Origin: Elmis aenea
Lineage: Eukaryota > Arthropoda > Insecta > Coleoptera > Elmidae
Assembly (NCBI GenBank): GCA_947652605.1
Contig: OX393582.1
Location: 16,268,544-16,332,543 of the forward strand
DNA: 64,000 nt
Direction: 5' to 3'
Shown: one piece after another, positions 1-11,027 of the stretch
Numbering within the stretch: the first letter of the stretch is position 1
How the letters are laid out: each line of letters opens with the position of its first letter
The notes under the pieces: model-generated
What the model was told of the DNA's origin: nothing
The model's input: the letters and a program-made list of their open reading frames with translations, nothing else
Databases searched by the model: none
Position numbers and translations under genes: made by a program

Positions 1-1054
1 CACCGTTTTAGATTTTTGTTGTAAATACAGCGATTATTAGATTTAAAAACTACACATAGGTTAAGTATATTCCAATTTGGATCGATTATTGAGAGGAAGT
101 TAATGCTATTAATGGAAATCAAATACTGAAATCGGTTATAGAGATATATCTTTTATCTGGCCCAAAAATAATAACAAGTTGTTTTCAAACATGTTCTCGT
201 AACTCATTTGTTTTTCTATAGGTTCCTGTAAAAATCCGAAACTAGGCAAATCTTAAATGTTACGGGTAAAACCTATCATTTACCAACGTGAGGTGGTAAA
301 AGTCCAAAAAGCTTGTAAACGCTTCCAATTCCGGTTTTTACGTTTGTTTAAAAAAAAAAACTTTAAACGACCTTTAACCTGATCTTCGTTCATTTGGTCA
401 GTAACAGAGCGTCAGATTAAAAGTTGGTTAGTTTGTTTTTTTTAATAATTAAAATGAAGCTACGCTCGCAAACGCTTCCATTTCGGGCCTTTACGCTTAA
501 AAGCGTGTAACGGTACGGTTTTTTTTTTTCGTATAGAGGCCCAATTGGACCTCTCTATTAGACCTTTATTTGGAAACAAAATTGTAAAATTTGGTTAACG
601 TTTGCGCCGTGATTTTCCCATATAGAGGCCCAATTGGGCTTTTATTTGGAAACAAAATTGTAAACTTTAGGTGAAAATTATTTATTATATTTCACAAAAT
701 CTTTGTATTTGACTAAACAAAACACGATTACTATAGTAATTGACAGTTTATAGCTTGTCTAGTTGTGTTTTATTATTTTTCGCTAAAAAATCTTTATTTT
801 GTGAGCATGGGCCTTTTTACGGAAAACTCCTTACATTTTTATGTATTTTTGTTTTTAAAATCATGGAAGGGATAAGATTTAATAACGGATTGTACATAAT
901 TTTCGAGTTAACTTTACTTTTATTACATGTTAATTCTAATTACGAATAACTATGAATTTCATTATATTTTCAAGCAAAAATGCATTAAATGCAAAGTACC
1001 AATGTCTTTAACATTCAATAATACGAAAAAATGTACCGTGAAATGGCTTTTATA
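1..1054. other. AT-rich non-coding DNA with old repeat fragments
   Basis: I see no gene here. It is probably part of the first Lis-1 intron, since the Lis-1 start exon lies upstream of 14075 and is not recognisable in the window. Positions about 100-225 resemble (directly) 5300-5425 and (inverted) 1745-1840; all three carry an 'aaatatctctatcc'-like stretch and an 'actcatttgtttttt'-like stretch, so they are likely pieces of one mariner-type terminus. Short ORFs near 740-1054 have no recognisable domain and low-complexity composition. Confidence 0.5.
532..670. repeat. Imperfect direct duplication, about 89-bp period
   Basis: The block 'tatagaggcccaattgg' at 532 recurs at 621, each followed by 'tttatttggaaacaaaattg'. 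The second unit is shortened internally. A looser direct repeat of 'aacgcttccatttcggg'-like sequence lies at about 318-345 and 469-495. No function is evident. Confidence 0.6.
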
Positions 1055-1932
1055 CAGGGTGAGGCATCACTTATCATACTCCCACTTATTTTGTTATTGG
1101 AAAGAATTATCAAAAAAAGTTTTAATTAAAAGTGTTGTTTGATACAGTATTTTCCAAAATATTTTCATGTCAAATTGTTTTCTTTTGTTTTTTAGGAGTT
1201 ACAGCACCATATTTTTTTTTTTTTTTGTTTTTGCTCTATACATATTTTTTTATACGGTTTGAAAGACATTTACTTTCTCTTTTCAACGCACTTGAACTTG
1301 TATACCCTTATATAACAAATTTTTTAAGAAAATCGCAAAAGAACAATTTTTTATTAAACGTGTTTTAAAAGCGTACGTTATTAATTAATTTACATTAGTT
1401 GGCTTTGAAAATGATACAAAACGGTAAAGATTAGAAAAGAAAGTTCATTAGGTTACAACGGTAAACACTTAACTACTGTAATAAATGTTCAAAATGGTGT
1501 CCTTTCTGCTGAAAACATTTTTGTACGCGTTTTTTAAACGAATTTACTGCACTGCAGCCCTTGTTTTCATTATTAATTGTTTGGAATGCTTTATGTTTTC
1601 TATTTTTCATATCTTCAACAGTCGTAGGTGGTGTTTGACAAACAATTTTGGGAAAGACTGTATCAAACAACTTTTATTTGAAACTTTTTTGATCATTCTT
1701 TCCAATAACAAAATAAGTGGGGGTGTATATTGAAAAACAAACGAATGAGCAGTACTTCTTTAAAAACATCCAGGTTTAGTATTTGGGCTATATCTCGAAA
1801 ATGGATAGAGATATTTGATTTCTGTTTTCAGTGTTAGATTCCTGCCTTAAATTTGAATTTTGTAGTTGTTTCGTACCTTCGCTTTTAACCGAAATATTCC
1901 CCCGATAAAGCGATCCAAATTTGTACACCCTG
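1055..1932. mobile_element. Foldback element with CAGGGTG end and mariner-like transposase remnant
   Basis: The left end is TA then CAGGGTGAGGC. The right end reads toward it as CACCCTG, but the right TA is mutated to AA. Internal inverted arms pair about 1080-1180 with 1610-1735, sharing 'cttattttgttattggaa'. The centre-right carries a minus-strand transposase C-terminus, and its start is duplicated on the plus strand at about 1132-1170 (LFDTVFSKI versus MFDTVFPKI), which shows the arms are inverted copies of transposase DNA. Confidence 0.7.
1473..1670 (-). pseudogene. Mariner-like transposase C-terminal remnant
   Basis: The 65-residue open frame contains TPPTTVEDMKNR, then AFQTINNE, then SFKKRVQKC and GHHFEHLL. 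This is the layout of the tail of insect mariner-like (IS630/Tc1/mariner) transposases: a 'PTT.EDMK.RI' helix, a short helix, then 'R...C....G.HFEHLL' at the end. The catalytic DDE/D region is absent. It sits inside a foldback element and cannot encode an active enzyme. Confidence 0.7.
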
Positions 1933-3304
1933 AATATGTGTATCTCCTCCCTGAATCGTCATAAAATTCGTTAATTGTTGGTGTAAAAATCTAATGTGCG
2001 CCTATAAAACTTAAAATGTTGACTATCGCATCTCAAAAACTAAGCAGGCTGGGTCAATTCAAACAACGCCATGCGATAACGCTTTTGCCCAACCTACGAA
2101 TAACAAATTTCTAATTTCTAATGTTGATAATATGAAAGCTACCGAATACAAAATTGAAGATTTATAGTTTTTTCAAGATATTACAGAAACTATATCTACA
2201 CAATAATACACATATTCTGTTTAAATTCTTACTAAGCATGTAAAAACAGTTCATACTAATTTGCTCAAAACAATTTCCGATGCCCGTTTTCTTCATGTTG
2301 GAACATACACCAAAATTCGTTGGTGACCTTAGATTACGTTAAAAATTATTTTATTGACTTGTGATACGATTATTCATTTGCAGAAGTCTAAAAATTTTAA
2401 TATCCGCTTATTCGACTTGAGTTTCGTGATAAATTTGCGCATGTGTTTGCTGCACATGCAAAGTAGTGATGTCATGAAATTTATGTTAGGGCAGTCCGTG
2501 ATCCGAATTGAAAATGGCAAACGCGAATCGCCTATTATCGACTTTTTTATACGGCTTCCATATAATCTTCAACATACTTGATCTTTGCCCCCCGTCTATT
2601 TATTTTATTTTAAATTGTTTACACTGAATCACTCCGCGCCTTATAAATTTTTATGTAATTCACAATTAGTCATGTGTATTACATACGTGAATATGTTAAA
2701 TGTGTCAAAATCTTAGAAACACAAGCAATAACGAAGCGTAGAAATGAAACAGCAAAACTCTGTCATCTGTTGAAAAAAAAAGTGGCATTGGTTTTATGGA
2801 GCATTGCGAGGACGCCATAATTTTCATTGATTTTTCAAACGGATATTGTTAATGTGGCATTTGTTTCCGGTGTACTTGAAAAAGAAAAGACAAGGTGTTG
2901 ATGAAAGACGAAAAGCTTTCCATACGTAGTCGATTTTTATGCCCCGGGCGATGTTAATCACAAGGTTTCCCTTGGCATTGACTGACGCATGACGTCATTG
3001 CGTCGGCGTCTTTCTGCAATCGATTTTGTCACAATTTACATTTCATTAACTTGTTTACGAACATATGCTGGGCGATATTAAGTGAACAAATGTTTTATAG
3101 CTTTGCTTAATTGTTTATTTTTTAATTCAAGCTACTAATTTGCTGACAGTTGTAAACTGTTTAGTGTAACGGTTTTTTTAAGTAATAGATTCCCTTATGC
3201 AGAGTAAATTCGTGCCAATTAGACGCCGCTTTTAAGTCAATTTTTTTTGTGGCTGCTATACTTTTTCATTATTGTGTCTGTTTCATTCTAATCATAACCT
3301 ATAC
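1933..3304. other. Non-repetitive AT-rich DNA, no gene seen
   Basis: No conserved reading frame or clear terminal repeat was found. The 75-codon ORF at 2354-2581 has no recognisable motif and no splice context I can support. Likely Lis-1 intron. Confidence 0.4.
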
Positions 3305-4062
3305 AGGGTGATTGATTAAGACCGGGACTTAAAAATATATGAAGAATGAAAAAGGGTATGGATCTGAAATTTTGGTTATGACCATAATGGCATCTGATCT
3401 GTTTATTGAAAATATTTTCAAGATGGCGAATACTCTTGATTTTCCATTTTCATGGATACTTCAGACAAACGCAATAAAAGTGGTTTACAGTTATTATAAT
3501 TGGCATTTGTTGTCAAAAACGTCTTTCGGACACTTTTTGACATAATAAAATTCAAGTTATGCAGGTCACGGAACAACACGGCACGGCTGGGTCAATAAAA
3601 AAATAAATGTTCGTCCAAAAATTATTTGGGGTTATAAAGATTAACCAAAATGGTGCAGTTGTATTCTTCCAAAATGTAAAAATATACAAGGTTTTCCATT
3701 TGAAATAACAAAGTGAGGGTCATTTCCGGCGAAACCGGAGGTGAAGCAATAGTGTACATATGTTCAAATAATCCAGTTTTTTACACATATCATAATATGT
3801 CTTCAGATTTCATTTATCTAAAATCTAAACTAAGGCCTCACACACACAGAGCGTTTTCTGTCGCGCAACTCGTTTGTGAAGTACTAGCAATTGCATGTAC
3901 GCGTACACACGTAGTCGCGCGACTTTGGTCGTCGTATGTGTTTACGCGTACATGCAATTGCTAGTATGTACTTCACAAACGCGCGACTAAAACGCTCTGT
4001 GTGTGCTAGGCCTAAAGAAAAAAGGGGTTATACCTTGTAGCAAAACTCAGGGTCACCCGGTA
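3305..4062. mobile_element. Candidate degenerate CAGGGTG element
   Basis: The left end is TATA-CAGGGTGATTGA. The right end reads inward as CCGGGTGACC just before TATA at 4063. The two ends are only loosely similar and no long internal arms were seen, so the boundaries are tentative. A separate GC-rich palindrome lies within. Confidence 0.35.
3833..4013. repeat. 181-bp GC-rich perfect-style palindromic MITE
   Basis: The two arms (about 3833-3925 and 3935-4013) are near-exact inverted copies: AGGCCT, CACACACAGAGCG, a CGCGCRACT block, TTTGTGAAGTAC, AGCAATTGCATGTACGCG. The loop is only about 10 bp. It is much richer in CpG than its surroundings, which suggests a recent insertion. It begins and ends in AGGCCT with TAA-like flanks; the superfamily is unknown. 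Confidence 0.75.
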
Positions 4063-4429
4063 TATGCATAAAGCTGATTATATTTTGAAACAAAACTTGT
4101 GATTTTTATATAAATCCATCGTTTGAGTTGATTATTAGTTTGCCGGCAAAGACGAACATTGAACATTACTTTCATTTGTTTGTTTTTCACAATCCATCTT
4201 CGTTTAGTCTAATCCTAGTGTGAAAAGTAATCATTTAATGTAATTAAACAGTGAATACAGGCTGCATGTTTTGAGATTAGAACAGGTGGCTGTCAAAAAA
4301 TGTTAGAGATAGAAGGATGGTTAAAAGAAGTGCATTTTGACGTGCCTACTAAGAATCTAAACTGAAAAGATGCATTTTTTCCCGAATTAATCATGATTTT
4401 TTTATCACTAACATTAGATATTTCGTATA

Positions 4430-5091
4430 CAGGGTGTAGACTCGGATCACGCAACATAGCAATTTCAATGGTAAAATTTTAAAAGTCGTATTCTTGCTCC
4501 CCTAATTATTTTAGAAAAAAAGTGCAAATACGTTTTTTGTAAAGAAAAAAATTCTGTATCCATAAATGTAATCAATATTACTTTTTCGTCTTCCAATAAC
4601 TAAAAATTAAGCAATTACAAAACGCGTTTTGACAAAAATTTGTAGTGCCTTGGAATTATGCTATGACAACTGCCCTGCCTAATGTCACTTATACTGTCAC
4701 TTTGACGTGAAGTTTATTCATAATAATCATTTTTATTGTATCTTGGAATGAAAACATAACTAACTGTGTAAAATAAATGTTTGATCAAATATAAAGGTTT
4801 TAAGAATGAATTTCGCGTCAAAGTGACAGTATAAGTGACATTAGGCAGGGCAGTTGTCATAGCATAATTCCAAGGCACTACAGATTTTTGTCAACACGCG
4901 TTTTGTAATTGCTTAATTTTTAGTTATTGGAAAACGAAAAAGTAATATTGATTACATTTATGGATACAGAATTTTTTTCTCTACAAAAAACGTATTTGCA
5001 CTTTTTTTCTAAAATAATTAGGGGAGCAAGAATACGACTTTTAAAATTTTACCATTGAAATTGCTGTTGCGTGATCCAAGTCTACACCCTG
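4430..5091. mobile_element. 662-bp foldback MITE, TA-bounded CAGGGTGTAGACT ends
   Basis: TA flanks both ends (4428-4429 and 5092-5093). The arms of about 280-300 bp are almost identical in inverse orientation, including 'gtgccttggaattatgc' and 'gcagggcagttgtcat' blocks, and the non-repeated centre is about 100 bp (roughly 4710-4810). No coding capacity is seen. This is one of the best-preserved palindromes in the window. Confidence 0.85.
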
Positions 5092-5299
5092 TATGTAGGT
5101 TGTTAAAATTGATAGCATACTTAGTTTTTGAACTACCATTTGACGATTTTTATGATGAATACAATAATTATCAAAATTTAAAAAAACGCACTAATTACAG
5201 ACGTGACGGTGTTCCAAGTTGGATCGCATTATTGTTGGAATTATTTCAATTATTAACGAAGTTTGCAAAACATATATGACTTTGTCTACTTACATATTT

Positions 5300-5425
5300 A
5301 TGAAAGGAATCTTGCAAAGAAAACGGAATTCAAATATCTTTATCCGTTCTTGAGATATAGCTCCAAGACGAAACCTGGATGTTGTTAAATAACTTCTCGT
5401 TACTCATTTGTTTTTTAATAAATTA
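5300..5425. repeat. Dispersed repeat fragment related to 100-225 and 1745-1840
   Basis: It shares the 'caaatatctttatcc', 'gagatatagc', 'aaacctggatgtt' and 'actcatttgttttt' blocks with the two other copies near the window start. Probably a solo terminus of a mariner-type element. Confidence 0.55.
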
Positions 5426-5861
5426 GAACCATTCTACGCTACTGTTAATTACAAGATTAAATAAGGAGGCGAGTAAGGGGCCAACTGCCTTATAATTTTG
5501 ATGTGCAAGTATAACAAAAATGATTGACGATGGCTCAGATGTGTCGAAACGTGTTTGGTTAAAACCACTTAAATGCTTTGATGTGATTAAAAGTGCCGGT
5601 ATGTTGTAAAATATAAAAATTCGTTTAACAAAGAGTTCACGAGAAAAACAAAATTTAAAATTTGCAGATTTTCTTTTTTTTTAAGCTGACGAACGAATTT
5701 GAACAAGTCACCGACCATTTCATTGTACAAGTGTTTTTTTTAAATTTTTTTAATTAAAATGAGCTATGTAGCCCCAATTTTACGGATGCCGATTTTCCTA
5801 AAATAAACGTTTTGCTTCATGTTGAGAAAATAAAATGAATCGCCCTGTATAGTACCTTATA
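5426..5861. other. AT-rich DNA, no gene; solitary CCCTGTATAG terminus at its end
   Basis: No coding signal. 'cgccctgtatag' at about 5841-5852 looks like the right end of another CAGGGCG/CAGGGTG-type element directly abutting the next one. Confidence 0.4.
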
Positions 5862-6140
5862 CAGGGTGTTTCGTAAAAAATGCGAAAAAATTCGGGTGGT
5901 GATTCCTTATCGATAGTTAAGGGGGGTCTATTATAGGGATAAGTACATTTTTTTCCTTGGACGTCTCCTTTCGGAGTTACACACCCCTAAGGGGGAGCGG
6001 TAAAATTAGGTTTTTATTTTATTGCTCCAATTTGGATCTCCGAAAGGAGATGTCTAAGGAAAAAAAATATTATAGCCCCTCTTAATTTTTGATAAGGAAT
6101 CACCTCCAGATTTTTTTTGCAATACTTAAGGAACACCCTG
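5862..6140. mobile_element. 279-bp short foldback MITE, family CAGGGTGTTTC
   Basis: The ends are TA-CAGGGTGTTTCG and GGAACACCCTG (right TA mutated to TT). The arms share 'gtgattccttatcgat', 'aaggggg', 'cgtctcctttcgg' and 'taaaattagg'. It is the miniature version of the longer family at 8404, 10658 and 54585. Confidence 0.8.
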
Positions 6141-6202
6141 TTTATAAAAAAAAATAGTGGTACATTCAGTTTGAGTTTACTCTATAATTACTAAATGTTT
6201 AG

Positions 6203-6398
6203 CAGTGCCGGATTTACCTATAATATGCCAAGTAGGTAGGCCGGGGCCTAGGGCTTCGCGATTTCGAGAAACCGAAAGAACCTGGTTTTATTTAAGTTTA
6301 AGCCTTATTTTAATCTTAATCACTCCTGCGGTTAGCCGGGACATCTTCTTTAGGGGCCCAATCTACTCTTTCAACCTAGGGCATTTAATCCGGCACTG
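6203..6398. mobile_element. 196-bp non-autonomous hAT element with 8-bp target duplication
   Basis: The terminal inverted repeats are CAGTGCCGGATTTA and its inverse TAATCCGGCACTG. The flanking 8-bp direct repeats are 'atgtttag' (6195-6202) and 'atgtttaa' (6399-6406), with one mismatch. The first fits the hAT target preference nTnnnnAn. There is no transposase. Confidence 0.85.
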
Positions 6399-7318
6399 AT
6401 GTTTAACACATAATTTACTTAGCAGTCAACAGCGAGGAGAGACATTTCACTGTTACCGTATTAGCTTATAACCTTTCTATTTCTTTTTTTTTTACATCAG
6501 AGCAGGCCTTTCTTAACAATAATTGTAATTAAAAAAACTTGGAAATTTCATTATTGTTATGTTTCGTCTGTACTACATTTCCTCATCGTTGGAAACTTGG
6601 AAAGTGTAAGAACTATTAAGTCGGTTAAGTAATACGCAAAAGCGTGTAAATTTAAATCCGTAATACAATATTATTACTAACGATAAGCATTTTGTATCAT
6701 AGAACTTAATTGGTTTTTAAAATTGGTAAAAAAAAAAAACTTGAGGCTTCTAGACCATCGACCTCCCGACCTTATGCCCCCTCCTCAGAGGCGGACCTGA
6801 CGGTATAGCAGTTAAGCGACGCTACTGACCATAAGAAATGAAAAGGTCACAAATGCTTTTGTATCTAATTTACCTAAAAAGATAAGAATAAATGTTGGCG
6901 TTTACGGATCGCTTGGTTGCTTACTTATGTTAAAATGAAAATGAAAACTCATTAGCGGTTAAATATAGACGATATAATCGTGTTGTAGTAATTAGGTTTT
7001 CTAAACTAAACCATGCCGCGTGCATAGCCTTTGATAATATGAACTGACTGCATTAACTTCGTGTTTATTGTTTGTTACTTTTCGTGTCAAGTTTAAGTTT
7101 CATATACATTTATGCTTGGAAACAGATTTCAGTCCTACTGTGAATTTTGTTAAGTAATTGATTGTGCCACCGATGTAATGTGTTATATTTGATGATCCAA
7201 TTAATGAGTAGTCCAATTAGTTAACGTTATTAATAGTGTACTTGAAGGGCTTTTAAATCCTTTTATTGGGAATCGCCCTACTTATACCTACGGAGCAGTG
7301 GCTCTTGACATGCTTACA
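6399..7318. other. AT-rich DNA, no gene seen
   Basis: No conserved frame. About 6740-6840 contains a GC-richer patch that could be an old tRNA-derived repeat, but I could not fold it into a tRNA. Confidence 0.4.
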
Positions 7319-7668
7319 CAGTGGTGAGCTGTAGGGGGCTCGCGAGAGCCCTTTGTTAAATTATTCCTTAATTTGCGAGCCCCTTGTTCTTCTTGTTAAC
7401 CATTTTTTCAAGATAAAATGTATCTTAAAATCATTTTCATTACATACATTTGTAAAGCGACGAAGTCATGCCTATCAAGCAATGACGATTAAATTTAGAA
7501 TAACCCGTCGCACAATAAAATTTTTTGAATTATGTACAATCACTTGATTATTCACGTTTGAATTTAAAATGACATTTTTTTTCCAACATATAATTAACAT
7601 TATTTTTTTGTTTTTATTTAATTAACTATGAGCGAGCCCTTTGTTAAAAATTTCATAGCTCACCACTG
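7319..7668. mobile_element. 350-bp non-autonomous hAT element with perfect 8-bp target duplication
   Basis: The ends are CAGTGGTGAGCTGT and the inverse AGCTCACCACTG. They are flanked by the identical 8-mers 'tgcttaca' at 7311-7318 and 7669-7676. A subterminal 'gcgagccctttgttaaa' block occurs near both ends but in opposite sense relative to the termini. No coding capacity. Confidence 0.9.
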
Positions 7669-8248
7669 TGCTTACACCACATTTTAGACATTCGCGTATT
7701 TTGAAGCTCATCCAGGATTACAATATTATGTTGAATTATACATACTATTGCATTTAAAATTATAAAGTCGTGAGATGTAAGTTGTGATGATGTAAAAAAA
7801 AAAAAATTTTAAAAATATTGAGACAAATTGTACGATATTTTTTGTGCCTGCCTCGAGGGGCCCTATTGTTTGTGGGCCCATAAGCTCTTGTTATTCTTGC
7901 TTACGGTAGCTAAGCCCATGCTACTATCGTAAAATTTACTGCAAATGTATTCACAGATTTTAACATAAACCAAGCACAAAGAGTTTTTTTTTTTTTTATT
8001 TAATAAAACAACGTGTCAAGGTTCAATGGTTCAAAGTCAGCACACTTGGGAAATGTTTGAGAACCGCACATGTGATGTGAATTAACATTTTTATTGCGTT
8101 TCGTTAAGATAGATACGTCAAACATTATCTCAAAGCATTGCGACCCCGATTAGGGGGTTATCAACAGTTTTTGCACAATTATCTAGGAATTTAAAAAAAA
8201 TGTATTAACGTGAACATGACAATGTAGTAAAATAACTTGAGATATACA
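7669..8248. other. AT-rich DNA with homopolymer runs, no gene
   Basis: Contains an A-run near 7795-7803 and a T-run near 7986-7997. No conserved frame and no clear element ends. Confidence 0.4.
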
Positions 8249-9525
8249 GAGTGTTTCTTAAATATTGCGAAAAAATTCGGGAGGCAATTCCTTATCGAAA
8301 ATTAAGGGGGACCTTTGATATTATTTTTTTTACTTAGAAGCCTCCTTTCGAAGTTACACCCTGGTAAAATTAGGTTTTTAATTTATTTATCAATTTGGAT
8401 ATACAGGGTGTTTCTTAAATATTGCGAAAAAATTCGGGAGGTGATTCCTTATCGAAAATTAAGGGGCGTCTTTTATATAATTTTTTTTTCTTAGACGCCT
8501 GCTTTCCGAGTTACAGCCCCTTAAAGGGGAACGGTAAAATTAGGTTTTTATTTTATTTCTCAAGTTTGGTTAAACATAGAAGAATGATATTTGGTAGATG
8601 TTTTATACTTATTAAAAGGTTTCCCATGGTAATAGTTTCAATCATCTCCCACCTTTAAAAGGAGCCGAAAAGTGCGACCACTGTTGGTTTTTTTATTAAA
8701 ACTTTTTGGTGCGTTAAAATTTTGCAATTTAAAAACTTTTGTTTGAAAGCTTGATTTATTTAGAAACTTTTTTTTTTTTTTAGTTTTTCTCGTAAAACCT
8801 ACCGTTTTTGAGTAAACAATAAAATAGGCAAACATGCACCATTAAATTAATATTCCAATGTAAAACGATTCATTTTGGTGGTTACCATGGTTTGTTTGTT
8901 CATATTGGATGGAATTGACAGAATGTTATTCATTTTGACGTTTACGCGGCGACATCGCGACAACGCCCGTCAATTCTACCCAATATGAACATAAACAAAC
9001 CATGGTAACCACCAAAATGAATCGTTTTATATTGGAATATTTAATGGTGCATGTTTACTTATTTTATTTTTTACTCAAAAACAGTAGCTTTTACGAAAAA
9101 AACTAATAAATAAAAAAGTTTCTAAATAAACCAAGCTTTGAAAAAATATTGATAAATTGTAAAATTTCAACCCACCAAAAAGTTCTGTTAAAAAAACCAA
9201 CAGGGGTCGCACTTTTCAGCTCCTTGTGAAGGTGGGAGATGATTAAAAATATTACTATGGGAAACCTTTTAATAATAATAAGTATAAAACATCTACCTAA
9301 TATTATTCTTCTACATTTATCCACATTTGAGAAATAATATAGGAACCTAATTTTACCGCTTCCCTTTAGGGGGGTGTAACTCCAAAAGGAGACGTCTAAG
9401 GAAACATTTTTATACTAAAGACCCCCCTTAATTTTCGATAAGGAATCACCTCCCCAATTTTTTTTGCAATATTTAAGAAACACCCTGTATGAAGGAGAAT
9501 GATATTTGGTAAATGGACTTGCATA
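8249..9525. mobile_element. Outer foldback copy split by a same-family insertion
   Basis: 8249-8401 is a left arm of the CAGGGTGTTTC family (CAGAGTGTTTCTTAAATATT, then the 'attccttatcgaaaat' block) that stops at 'caatttgga'. Directly after the inserted copy, 9490-9525 continues the same arm ('gaaggagaatgatatttgg'). Removing 8404-9487 plus one TA rejoins the arm as seen in the intact family members, so this copy was hit by its own relative. It is truncated after about 9525. Confidence 0.75.
8404..9487. mobile_element. 1084-bp foldback element, family CAGGGTGTTTC
   Basis: TA flanks both ends (8402-8403, 9488-9489). The arms of about 500 bp are inverted copies that share, from the end inward, 'gtgattccttatcgaaaa', the 'gacgtctccttt' block, 'tggtagatgttttatactt', 'gtcgcacttttcagc', and 'ccatggtttgtt' near the centre (about 8940). 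The ORFs on either arm are mirror images and carry no known domain. Confidence 0.85.
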
Positions 9526-10657
9526 ATTATGAAATTGTGAAAAGCATTAAATTTAATTATTTTACTTTAAACTTGAACGTCAATTTGGATATGTCACATT
9601 AAAACATTGCATTAACAGTTGGTTTACAATTTTATGTGATTAAATTGTCACCAAAAAGAACGTTTTTGTCTTTAAAAAAATACGTTGTTACAAATTTCAG
9701 AGCATTCCAGTAAAGAAAATGATTTTGGTTAAAATAGATATTCTTTTCCATGCAAATATAATTTTATTTTATTTGCTACTTTAATAGCTTTTAATATCTT
9801 AAGTTTTTTGTATAAAAAGTGTTATTTTTTAAAGCAAGGATCGCTTGGTCAATAACTTTGTTGCAATAATAACAGAAATTAAGATTATTACAAGCTCAAT
9901 AAATAACAAATTGTTAACTTGTTCATTGTTATTAACTATTTACTGCTGCACACTATAATGATATAAATATATTATTATAAAATTTAAAATCAATTTGTAA
10001 ATGTTTAATAAAATAAATCAACATGTTAGATAAGTTTGAAAAATACTCTTGCCAATATGAACTAATTATTTTTTCTGCTTGAATAAATTTATCATTTATT
10101 ATTAATAAACTCATAATTAAATCAATGAATTCAACTCACATTTAAAAAAATTGTTACAAAACTAACTTAATGAAATTGTATTTGTAAAAGTATGCCAAAA
10201 CATATAAAAAGTAAACAGCTTTTTGTTAGCATCCCAAGCTTTGAGTCATATAAGAAAAAAAGGCTTGTAAGCCAAAAATGTTTAAAATGTAACCTAATAG
10301 TTAATTAAGTTTGTATAGATAAGTTAATAGGTACTATGGTGAGAAAATTCTGATAAAATATTATCATAAATGCATCTTCAAGAGAAATTTGATTTCTCCA
10401 CCCATTTTAGGAGTAGTGGTAATAAAATATGTATTGGTTATATTTTATACCATATGCTGCATTCTAAGCTGCAACAAATTTCTAAAAATCGGTATCGTAA
10501 ACAGTTTAAACATTCTGAATGGAAACTTGTGGTAACATTTTACAACAATTTTAATTGGCATGGTTGTGCGCTATAACCTTTTAACTTAATTTAATTTAAA
10601 TATAAAATCTAAAAACGAATTTATGCATTTTTGGCAACAAAAATCATTGTACCTGTA
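9526..10657. other. Very AT-rich DNA, no gene seen
   Basis: No palindromic element or conserved frame. The 68-codon ORF at 10370-10576 has no recognisable motif. Likely Lis-1 intron. Confidence 0.4.
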
Positions 10658-11027
10658 CAGGGTGTTTCTTAAATATTGCGAAAAAATTCGGGAGGTGGTT
10701 CCTTATCAAAAATTAAGGGGAGTCTTTCATATAAAAGTTTTTCCTTAGTCATCTTATTTTGGAATTACACCCCCCTAAAGGGGAGCGGTTTTTATTTTTT
10801 ATTTCTTAAATTTGGATAAATCTAGGAGAATGATATTTGGCAGATGTTTTATACTTATTAAAAGGTTTCCCATAGTAGTATTTTCAATCATCTCCCATCT
10901 TCCAAGGGGGCTGAAAAGTGCGACCCCTATTGGTTTTTTTATCAGAACTTTTTGGTTGATTGAATTTTGCAATTAAAATATTGTTTTTAAAAACTTGATT
11001 TATTTAGAAACTTTATTTATTCTTTAA

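Noticed and set aside
740..1368. Three overlapping 69-78-codon plus-strand ORFs
   Set aside because: Low-complexity, Phe/Leu-rich translations of AT-rich DNA, partly within a foldback arm.
6739..6840. Possible tRNA or tRNA-derived SINE
   Set aside because: No cloverleaf could be drawn and the A and B boxes are not both present.
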